This document shows positions 49,994 to 64,000 of a DNA stretch of 64,000 nt, one piece after another. Source of the stretch: Brevipalpus yothersi (taxonomy: Eukaryota; Arthropoda; Arachnida; Trombidiformes; Tenuipalpidae). How positions within the stretch are numbered: the stretch's first letter is position 1; each line of letters begins with the position of its first letter. A program made the translations under genes and the position numbers. The notes below the pieces were generated by a model that searched no databases, was not told the DNA's origin, and worked only from the letters and a program-made list of their open reading frames with translations. The stretch is from contig QZCP01000114.1 of assembly GCA_003956705.1 (NCBI GenBank), forward strand, positions 80,704-144,703, given 5' to 3'.

Positions 49994-50750
49994 TCAGACA
50001 ATGATGGTGTATAAAACAGGGCAGCTCATAATCCATCGATCTTCGAGCAGTTTTCAACGATCAACAGTGCGTCACCCGGAAAGTTGATGATTAACTCTGT
50101 CTCTTTCTCTCTATGTTTCTGGTTTACACTTACAACAACAAATCATAACACGAGAAATCATTAGCGCTCAATCTATCTCGAAATATCTTTCTTTGACTTA
50201 GCTCTGTAAGGAGTGAATATGAGATAATCAATAAAATAGCTGAAAGTTAACAGTAAAAATTTTTTAAGTTGTGGAGGAAGATCAATAGATCTCAGTTGAT
50301 GGTTGATCAAGTTAACTGAAAGATGGGACAATGGTAGTAGCAAATTCAAAGATGCAAAACATGCAAGAGTCTGAAAAGCTGGATAAACCCTCAGAATTGG
50401 TCCTGCTCCTCATTAGGACTTTGAATCCATTCTTGAGATGAATAAAAGTAGTGATGATTTTTTCTTTGATTCCGGTTCAATGATTCATGGAAATCTTCAT
50501 TATCCAAGTAATTCTTTTTTTTACCACATGTCGGTCAGTTCTTTGTTTAATACTTCTAACATCCATGGTTGTAAAGGTATGAAGTGTGATGATGAATAAT
50601 GACAAAAAAATTTGTGTGGCTACAACTCTGGATGAATGTTCGATAAACTTTCTCTGATGAATATGTGATAAAGTGCTATGAATGTTCTCCTATTGGAGAA
50701 CAAAGTTAAAAAAAGTTTTTTTTATCTCAAAAAGTCTAGTATTTATATCC
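49994..50750. other. Convergent 3' flanks of MLC2 and TAF4
   Basis: MLC2 poly(A) signal at 50230-50235. The rest has no open frame of note. Confidence 0.5.
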
Positions 50751-53700
50751 TTATTTAACATAGGCTTTATAGAGCATCTTGCTTCGGACCATTTCACTTT
50801 CTTGTTCCATTAAAAATTGGAGATCACGGAAGTTGACGCGCTTAACTCGACGTAACTGAAAAATTTGAAGATGGAAATATTTAGAAGAGAAAATCAAGCA
50901 ACAAGAAATCACACACTCAATACTGTCGACACTTACCGGCGCTTTAGATGAACTATTTGAAAATAGTGATAACTGCGTATTATTTGAACTATTAGAAAAG
51001 ATGTTGTTTAAGCCACTATCGGAGCTATTGTTAAAAGTTTTCAGTTTCTTTCTCGGACCGATAGCTAGAAGGGCTGTCTCATTTGCTTCCCGTTGTCTAG
51101 CTTCTTCAAGTTCTGCTCGTTGCATCTCTTTAGCTTTCTGCTTTAATTTCAATTGCTCTGGATCCTCCATTTTTGATCGACTCTGTTAGTAGGAAAAAAA
51201 CGATGATAAGAATATGAAAAAGAGAAAGAAAAAATTTAATGTACCTTTGCTGCCCTGAGAAGCATTTCCCGCTCTTGTTCTTCATGTCTCTTCTTTTCCA
51301 ACCGATCAAGTTCCTCCAAAAATTTCGTCTGGGTTCTCACATCTTGAGATATTTCGTACCGTTGATCACCCTAAGATATTCATTCAAAAAAGGAGAATAA
51401 TAGCACTTGTAAGACAATTGTTCGATGGAAAAAACCATGAGGCATGCATTCTTACTCTAAAATTTTCCATCCTATGCTCTGCAATTACTCCCAATTTTTC
51501 GACCAAGGTTTTTAAACGCTCTTGTGCCGCATGAGACACTAAGGAAACTACATCAGAGGACACTTCATCGAGACCATGTTTCTTGGCTAGAAAAACATAC
51601 AAAGTGAAAATTTTGAGATGAAATGAGAGGCTTTCTTCTAACTTACCAATTTCATTCAAACGATTTTGCAGAGGATTGGTGAAAAGAAAGTTCTCATCTT
51701 TACAAGATCTAATCTGCGCCCCAACAAACTCAGCATTAGTTGCTAAGATCCTCTGACTTTCTTCAACTAGGTTGACTCCCCCCATCGCAGCTACATCGTT
51801 AATATCATCATCGTCTTTCAGTGTTGTTGCAAAATTCTTTTTGTCTTGCTTTTCTGGCCTAGTCACTATTAGAGCCCGTGATTTAGCGGTTGTGGGCTTT
51901 GTTCTTACTAAAACCGGTGTAGCTGTGGTGGTGGACGAGGTGGAGGATGAAGAGAGTTGATGTAATTTGTTGGACATTTGAGCGGGAGTAACAGCAGTTA
52001 TGGTTGTACCGGAAGGTGTTGATGCAGAAAAACTCATTGGGGATCTTATGTTGACAGGATTTGCGATGAACGTCGATGCTAGTCTAATCGTCGGATTGCT
52101 CGGCATAACGGTATTGATTAACCGCACATTATTCCGCGTTCCAGAAGGAAGTTGCTGCAAAATATTGAAGCACCTCAATTAGATCACTCAACATTGAAAA
52201 TATCGAATCTACATACCAGAATTTGTGTCGTATTCTGTTGGTGGGTTTGTTGTTGAGGTAGTTGGACAGACTCTATCGGAGGTGGTTTGATTCCTTCGAT
52301 AGTCATCTCTCGCATCGATAATGAGTGTCGGAGATAAGGCAAACTTTTCTGTGATCATCCGAGAGAGAAACAAAGAGAAAAGATGTCACAAACCATGATA
52401 GAAAGCAAATCGAAAGAGTTTATTACCTTCAGGAATGGTACTAAACATGGTTGAGGTGCAGAATGTAGTTCACTTTGGAGTTGATTTGTGAAATCCTCTG
52501 GCTGTATTGTGCCATCCTAAAATTTGAAATAAATTTTCAAATAAATTTTTCTGCTAATCAAGTATGTATGATTAAATAATGAATTAAATCTTGGGGAAAA
52601 TTCCACCAATAGCCGAAAGGTGACGAAAAAAGTATCAAAAAAAGCCTCTTAAAAGAACGCCAATGAAAAAACGTGTTTTCTCGCAAGTCTCGGGAATTTT
52701 TGTAACAAACTATCAACTCCCGCCAATACAAGGAGAACATGGTCAATCAGTTGACCACTTGATATTTTACTTTCTCTCATCTAAATGTGAATTGTGGGAG
52801 GATAAAATTATCATATTGAAAAGATAATATATGACCATTGGACACATAAAAGCATACACACATATACACACACAACATTCACAAGAAGAGGCGCTTTTTT
52901 CTCACAAAAGCTTAAGCACTGTCACTGATAACAAATACACACACACATATCACTTGATGAACCATTTTTTTGACACTTACAATGAGATGTTGAATCAGAC
53001 CCTTTACAGCTCTTGATGTATTCTCTGGCTGTTCACTGGCAAGTTTAACCAGAGTGGCGAGAAAATTTTTGCACTTTGTTTTTGCAGTGTTTGGTGACAT
53101 TTGAGATGATTGTGCGGATGTTGCTTGAGAGTTCGCTGTAGTTGTCTGGATGGTTATTGGCTGAGTGATTGGATGAACCGATTGACCATTACGAGATGAG
53201 ATCACAGTTGGTGTAGCTTGTAGATGGGTTGATAATGGTGGGGCAGCTCGTACTGCTAAAGTTGTTCCAGAGGAAACATTTGGTACCGCGGCACTCACAG
53301 GTACAGCAACTCTAAATTGTCCAGCTGCTGATGGCATATTAGTCGGCTGTAATTGTAAAAGAATCTTATTTCCACCAACCGATCCAAAAATATTAGCAGG
53401 TAATTGAGCTAAACCCATCATATTACTCGCAGGAATCACACGAACATTATTATTACGTCCAGGAATCTATAATGTATATATATTCACATACATACACACA
53501 CACGATAGAAAGAGAATGGAAAAGAAGAGAGACATTCAGAACAAGATTAAAACAGTGAAAATGATGTGAAACAAGTGTCAATTGATCATCATAAGCAAGT
53601 GTAACCATCAAACAAGTATATATTTGATAAAAATTTATCAAATCAATCCTAATTAATGGTAACATCATACCTGAACTTGTGTCAGAGTTGATCTCTGTCC

Positions 53701-53751
53701 GGGAGGTAATTGAGCGGTTGGCTGTGGAGGTCTTACACCGTCTGTGGACAT
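50751..53751 (-). CDS. TAF4: TFIID subunit 4
   Basis: TAF4 is a core TFIID subunit; its histone fold pairs with TAF12 and its TAFH domain contacts activators. Nine exons: 53671-53751, 52981-53466, 52427-52516, 52217-52348, 51647-52154, 51456-51586, 51245-51370, 50937-51182 and 50751-50855. They total 1905 bases, 634 residues, against about 920-1085 in insects and vertebrates. The N-terminal part is short and Ser/Thr/Ala/Gln-rich. TAFH (about 155-220) runs KTKCKNFLATLVKLASEQPE to LHSAPQPCLVPFLKKSLPYL. The C-terminal domain from about 375 has DDDINDVAAMGGVNLVEESQ, IRSCKDENFLFTNPLQNRLN and VSSDVVSLVSHAAQERLKTL. The last exon is RVKRVNFRDLQFLMEQE to MLYKAYVK. Donors and acceptors fit throughout; the alternative non-coding 5' exon was not searched. 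Confidence 0.96.
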
Positions 53752-55417
53752 GTTTATAAAATGACCAGATTAACTACTAATAATAATATATAATAATATT
53801 TATACTATAAGGCAATTGGATGGGGGGTTTAAGGGGAATATATAAGTGATGAAAATTTTTTGCCGTATAATGAAATGAATGAGAAAAAAAAGACCCAAGA
53901 GAAGAATACACAACAACAATATAATCTTAATTATTATATTCCCCGATCTTGTACAGTAGTGATTCAGGCTTATGTGTGTGTTAATGATCAGCTCTTCAAA
54001 CTCAACTCAACTTACTCTGGAACTGAGAAAATGGAACTGATCGCTGATTGGTCAATATACTTACCTAGAGGACGCTGTTATCGTGTTGATGGCGGGCTTT
54101 TTAAAATGTTAGAAACGTTGTTGCGTAATTGAGAGCATTTATACACTTTTTTTTTGACGAAGTGATGAAAGTTTTGAGAGTGAGACCGGCTGACGAAATG
54201 TCTTGAGATGTGTATTTTTTTTTCTTATCTTTGATATGATTTACTTGTAACGGTATTATATTATGGGGGTACTCACAAGTTAATTAGCAATGTGTGTATA
54301 GTGATGGTGGAGAGTGGATGACCATGATTTCACAATTGAACTGTGATTATTATCAACTGAGAGAGAATATTTCATGAGTTGCATGTTTGTATGATCAAAG
54401 TTGAGTGAATCCATTGATATCCATTGCCTTGTTGAACAGAAATAATTTACATGTTTGAGAACATTTTTGATTTTGGGTCTTCTTTTTATCCCGGTTGTGA
54501 TAGTGATGGATGGACACACATACACACCACATCTGTTGGGAATACATGGACAGATACACCAGGGAATGCTGAGGATAGTGTAAAAAAAAGGTGAATGTAT
54601 ATGTAACTCTTGTGTGAAAAATATCATTTGGTGAAAATTTTTCAACTGATACCTTATTGATCGGCTCATTGATGGAGGACAGTTGTAAGCGTCATATATT
54701 CTGAATGGATCAAAATTTTTCGAAAAACAATAATAGGGTATTATTTTGATGACTGCAATCTACTGGATATGATTCATATTGATCCATCTTGCCATCTTGA
54801 TAGTGAGAAACAAGAAAAATGAAGGAGAAGCCATGAATCATCGATTTACTTGCCTCAGCTTTATATCAATCATTTTGAATTTTGATATGAATCCTAGCGA
54901 CACTGAATCAAGAATTTATTCTCTCCCTCTCTGTCTCTCCCACGCAAAGGATTTCAGAAATTGACAATTGTGAGATAAATAAAAGAACTCGTTCAATGAA
55001 GTCAATTTCTTGCTCACTAACTTTCTTACTATTCAGCGTTTAATGTAGATATTCCTGATTTCTAACGAATATCATAAATTTTTAAATTGATCGATACATA
55101 TATGATATCATCCACTCAACGTATTTGATCTTAGCACTCAATCCATCTCAAAGACGAGAAATCAGAGAGAATTTGAGACTTTTGTTAGCATGTTTCTCAT
55201 CAAGAGTCAGATTAGATATGTTTGAGATAAGCAAGACCTAGGAATGCCACTTCTCAACTTTTCTTCGATAATTTTGATGTCAAGGCCACGCAATTGCGAC
55301 TGAGGATACAAGTTGCTCATTTTGAGCTATTATCAAGTTGGTTAGTAATTTGATTTGACTCAAATCATTTGGGTTGTTATCTTCCTGTGCACATCTGTTT
55401 TGCATACTTATGATGAG
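53752..55417. other. TAF4 upstream region, no firm gene
   Basis: Short frames at 53860-54132, 54280-54669 and 54779-54964 have no support. At about 55234-55336 an open plus-strand frame (NATSQLFFDNFDVKAT) lies next to a GTTAGT site. It could be an exon of the candidate gene that follows, but its phase would create a stop at the junction I can see. Confidence 0.35.
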
Positions 55418-55691
55418 ACTGCAAAACACTGATCCAAAGAAGACCTTTGATGAGATTCGTGAAGGAAAAGCGATCAAACGAGCAATTTTGGCTCATTGTC
55501 ATTCATCAATTGACCAGAGACAACCAAAATCCGAATCGAATTGGTTTGTAAGTGGAATTTAATTTAAAGAGATTGTAGAACATCGACTAATTCCTTACAT
55601 ATTCTGATTTTCAATTAATTTTTTGAATCAGTATGAGTTTTTGAACAACTGGAACCCTAACTGTGCACTCAAGTCAGATTATAACGAATAG
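55418..55691 (+). CDS. Candidate 3' exons of a small unknown gene
   Basis: Not recognised. An open frame from an acceptor-like site (GATGAG at 55412-55417) encodes DPKKTFDEIREGKAIKRAIL, then AHCHSSIDQRQPKSESNWF, and ends at a perfect GTAAGT donor (55548). After an 84-bp intron with a TTTTTGAATCAG acceptor, exon 55632-55691 continues in phase as YEFLNNWNPNCALKSDYNE, then TAG. No 5' exon with a start or signal peptide was found. The opposite strand is also open across 55280-55477 with an acceptor-like CACAG, so strand is not certain. The TAG is six bases from the CYC1 stop on the other strand, so the two 3' UTRs would overlap. Confidence 0.35.
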
Positions 55692-55697
55692 AAGATC

Positions 55698-56776
55698 TTA
55701 ATGCTTCTTATTATTATTATGTATCTTGGGATTGAGGAGAATCTTTCGAGAGTGTAGTCCAGCCCATACATGCCTCCTCCAGAGCCATGTCAACAATAAT
55801 AATGTGCCGAATATCACCGTTCCCTGAAGTGTAAAGAGAAAAGATTGGAAAAAATTTCACCGATTAAAAGGTGCAAAATGTTGAAAATTTGAACAAGAAA
55901 TCATTTACCTTGAAATATGTTCTCTTGTATTCGTATAAGAATGGAGTTCCACACCAAGACAAGAATGTTGTTACATCTTTAGCCATCTGAGAGGCAGTGG
56001 CTGGTGTGCCATCACTGTACTCTATCAGACCATTATACAACGCTTGAGCCATGGCAATAGCATTTCCTGGCATATACAGATTAAAGTATTGATTTTCAGC
56101 AAGTTGTATACCAGCTGGAGGATCATGGTAACCACGAAGAACCATCATAACGTAATCCTACCGAAAGAAATAGATGTTGATGAAATTTGAGCACATGTAC
56201 AAGAACGGTTTAAAAAATTAACGAGTGTACCTCCTCTCCTTCTCGAGCCAATGTAATGTTAGTCAAGTCCGGAGGATAAGCTCCGTTGTTGGCATATCTG
56301 GCAGCCTCCTCATTTGGATAAGGACTTGGTATATAATCAGATAGTTTACCGGGTCTGGTGAACATTTTTCCTTTTGCATCAGGGCCATCTACAACAATTG
56401 CCTAAAGTGATAAAGGTGGTAAGTATTCAACAGTGGTCACAAGGTAAATATGAGTAGAACTAACCTCAGCTGCTTCTGCTTTGGCCTCTTCTTCAGTCAT
56501 GAAAGCATCGACAAAATGACGATAGGCTACAAACCTGTAGAGAGGTCAGATATTAGAATTAATAATTCACTTATGAGTATGATTAATTCAGATAATTACT
56601 TCAGACTGTGACAAGCTGCACAAACTTGCTTATAAACTTCCCAACCACGACGCAAACTGTAATAAGTGAAAAATTTTGATGAGAAAATAGTCAAAAAGAA
56701 TCACCTTATCAATCTTACCTTGCAGCATCGTAATCATGGAAAGACTTATTCACATTAGGCTTGTACATAAAAATAC
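55698..56776 (-). CDS. CYC1: Cytochrome c1 of respiratory complex III (N-terminal part missing)
   Basis: Haem-bearing subunit of the bc1 complex in the inner mitochondrial membrane; it passes electrons from the Rieske protein to cytochrome c. Exons seen: 56719-56776, 56600-56656, 56465-56534, 56231-56401, 55909-56157 and 55698-55823, coding for about 243 residues. The covalent haem site is [11 protein letters not shown] (C-x2-C-H). Then come [53 protein letters not shown] and [20 protein letters not shown]. Axial-ligand region [12 protein letters not shown] and [14 protein letters not shown] follow. The C-terminal helix is [18 protein letters not shown]. The first visible exon ([19 protein letters not shown]) is poorly conserved compared with the usual YPW-x-H-x-G block. 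The presequence and first 60-100 residues are absent. An N at 56789 lies 13 bases beyond. Confidence 0.94.
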
Positions 56777-58287
56777 CTAAAAGGAACTNCAGCACACATA
56801 TACTTACAACATTCGCCTTACTTTTGCCTCTCGGTTTATGCATGGCAAAAAGTCACATAGAAAGTAGTGGCATCTATTGTTTTCAGTTTGAGTGCAAAAT
56901 GAGTTGAAATAAGCAAGCGCAAATGATGCTGAGATGAGATGAGATGATGTTGTGTGTGTGTTTCGATTTCGAACGATCCTCGAGAGTGTGAGAAGAGTTG
57001 TTCTTACTGGATGCTGGTAGATGATCGAAGTGCAAAGTGAGGGAGTACATTTTGAGTATGTGTCAGTGTTTGTGTATGGTGTGTACGGATAGAATGATTC
57101 TCATCCTCATCACAAGATGACGATATTGGAATCGATGCGGAGCACAAAAATCTGGGTGAAAATATTTCACGTTCTTCTTCTGTACACTATCTTCTCACTC
57201 ACTCTCTCTATTTAACCACCCCCTATACACCCCCACACTGCGAAGAGGAGAAGAAGATGAAGAAGAGAGGAAGAGAGAGAAAGAGAGAGAGAAAGATATT
57301 CTGAGAGAGAGAGAGAAAGAGAGAGAGAGAGGAGCCAAGCTACGCTCGAAGAATGTGGAAGCTCGGGTAGAAGCTCTCGGTCACAGCCAATGGAAAAGAG
57401 AGAGAGAGCATCTCTTTGGTATGAGTTTAGGAGGCTGATGTTCACCGTGTATATTCGTGATCTGGAGCCGAAGGTTAATTTTTTCGGAATATCCATTTGA
57501 CCGGTTGTTTTTTTTTGTTTTGTTTTGTTTCAACAAATCACCATAATTGAATTGATATTATCATTATATATATATATATATATGTATATGTATAATCGTT
57601 GTTGAACTTTCTTTTTTCATCTCTCTTGCAACTTTTTTTTGTTCTCTTCTCTTCCTTCGGTGTCCATCAGTTTAACCAAAGAGTTTGCCTTACACATTTG
57701 ATGACCATTTTGTTTTGAAAAAAAGGCAATGCAAAGAGCGTCCATTGACAGTGTACGACCTTCACAACCTTCCATCGCTCATCTAATTCATTTATCAACG
57801 ATCAATTTGGATTTGTATATGTGCTAGTGAATTTGACCTACTCTCTCTCTCTCTTTATTCCCGGGATTACCTTCGTAACAGTAAAAAAAGATTTTCGAGT
57901 CAACACTTTTTTTCTCTTTGAATCCAATTATTGTGATCAATATACACCTTACTCAATAATATAATTGATAATAATAATAATAATATCAACAGTCATGTTC
58001 AACGGTTTCAATGGATTACTCAATTGTGTGGATTAAAGCGTCAATTGTTGATATATTAATTTTATTCATACACACACACTGTCTCTCTCTCTCTCCTTCT
58101 ATCCAATCATCACTTTCACCCATCACTCATCATCACCATTATCATCATCTTCCATCTTCTTCCCCTAATCATCTTAAACTTGCTCTCGATGTCTCTGCAT
58201 TTATTATTATTATTATCATCATCACCAACCTGCTATGTAGTTTACAGGACATAGTAATAATAATGAACGTGTGATCATCCCAGCGGT
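56777..58287. other. Interval with an ambiguous base; should hold CYC1 and SLC6 5' ends
   Basis: The window's only N is at 56789. No cytochrome c1 presequence exon (minus) and no SLC6 first-helix exon (plus) can be found here, although both genes need upstream exons. Simple sequence present: GA-rich run 57244-57331, TA run 57563-57582 and CT runs. The minus-strand ORF at 57212-57496 is mostly Ser-Leu repeat and does not resemble cytochrome c1. Confidence 0.6.
56789..56789. other. Ambiguous base N, possible collapsed assembly gap
   Basis: Single n in otherwise unambiguous sequence, located in the presumed first visible intron of CYC1. Confidence 0.9.
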
Positions 58288-63057
<4,770 letters not shown>

Positions 63058-63059
63058 AT

Positions 63060-63095
<36 letters not shown>

Positions 63096-64000
63096 AAAAG
63101 CTATCTTCATTTCTATCCATGGCTTGCTGCTTTATCTAGCAATTGATCACGAATTACGCACCAATCAATCTGCTGAACACGGAAGACATCCACGATGTGT
63201 GATACACTTAGACTGTCCATGAGAAATAATTCCGTCTATCAATTTTTTATGCCATAATTCCAGAATCAAGGAGTGTACTGAAAGGCGATTGCCAACAAAT
63301 GTCGCTCTCTTTTTATTCTGCTCAATTTTTTTCCACTCAGCATATCAGAAAAGCGAAAAATTCCTTTACTAGTCGCATGATCTTGAAACTGTTATCAACT
63401 TTGACTTTCCTTTTCTATTGTTCATATCAATTAAGACTTCTTCATTGAGGAATAAACTTTTTTTAAGCAATTAACATGTGAAATTGGAAGCAAATTTCAT
63501 GTTGCTCTTTGATTCATATCGAATATGAGTGCTCTGTAATTGAGCATAGAAAGTTTATGATGAATTATTAGAATACCATCTCAATCAACCGTTAAAGTGA
63601 TTCATCAAAAATGAAATTTAAACAAAAACGATCTCATAAAAATCAACCAACGATCAAATGCTTTGCAGTGATGGAGTTTGTTATCTCTTCGAAGTCATGT
63701 CTCTGAATGTACTCCTAATCAACTGCTTAATTATTTTTCCAGAATCTTTATCAATGTGTCAATCAGTGATTCAATTTCAATTCTTGTCAACATCCAACGA
63801 AGACGGTCTATTCAATATCCAAAGGAAATCAATTATCCCAATAATCATCAAAATTCCAAGGAGTCGGTTATAAGCTTTGGCCTCAAGTTGGGAGACTAGA
63901 ATATTCAATTTTTTGTCATTTAATCATTTTATCAATCTTCAAAGGGCTCCTGGAACAGTATCGAAATGTCTTGAGTTTCCTGATCTTCCAATCAGTGACA
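63058..64000. other. SLC6 3' flank; possible exon at 63740-63899
   Basis: A (CT)n tract follows the stop at once (63062-63092). At about 63736-63740 a pyrimidine-rich TTTTTCCAG is followed by an open frame to TAG at 63899 (VSISDSISILVNIQRRRSIQ), which would be a terminal exon of another plus-strand gene. No upstream partner is seen, so it is left unassigned. Confidence 0.3.

Noticed and set aside
57212..57496. Minus-strand ORF as the missing cytochrome c1 N-terminus
   Set aside because: No YPW block or mitochondrial presequence; most of it is Ser-Leu repeat from GA sequence, and it does not join the first visible CYC1 exon.

Overview
The window is AT-rich eukaryotic nuclear DNA with short GT-AG introns (often 50-450 bp), dense CT/GA microsatellites and genes close together on both strands. 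The gene set is animal: WAVE-complex BRK1, VAC14, ASAP, TAF4, type I PKA regulatory subunit and a muscle-type myosin regulatory light chain. A Spaetzle-family cystine-knot exon set points to an arthropod. Compact introns and gene spacing would suit a mite or another small-genome chelicerate, but that last step is inference. I see no bacterial, viral, CRISPR or transposase sequence.

Layout. 1-14 kb is gene-poor: a partial exon at the left edge, a split Spaetzle-like gene at 7.1-9.1 kb, and a three-exon predicted secreted protein at 12.1-13.1 kb, all on the minus strand. 14-20.7 kb holds BRK1, SDF2 and VAC14 (minus), with PPIL3 (plus) diverging from VAC14. 23.5-29.2 kb holds ASAP and a TMEM14 protein (plus). 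30.2-31 kb holds a small four-exon secreted cysteine-containing gene that I do not recognise. 31.9-37 kb holds CRYL1 (plus), a small single-pass protein with 14-residue repeats (minus), RUSF1 (minus) and NME6 (plus). 37.4-47.3 kb holds the PKA type I regulatory subunit (plus), an MFSD4/NaGLT1-like transporter (minus) and an MFSD6-like transporter (plus). 49-53.8 kb holds muscle MLC2 (plus) converging on TAF4 (minus). 55.4-63.1 kb holds a possible small plus-strand gene, the C-terminal two thirds of cytochrome c1 (minus), and the C-terminal half of a divergent SLC6 transporter (plus).

The genes are unrelated housekeeping and tissue genes, not an operon or pathway cluster. Several pairs are divergent and probably share promoter regions: VAC14/PPIL3, RUSF1/NME6, MFSD4-like/MFSD6 and CYC1/SLC6. 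The 5' halves of CYC1 and the SLC6 gene are both missing from the same interval, which contains the only ambiguous base in the window (N at 56789). A collapsed assembly gap is the simplest explanation.

Exon borders were set by eye from GT/AG signals, reading phase and family similarity recalled from knowledge. Summed exon lengths were checked to be divisible by three for the genes I call complete.
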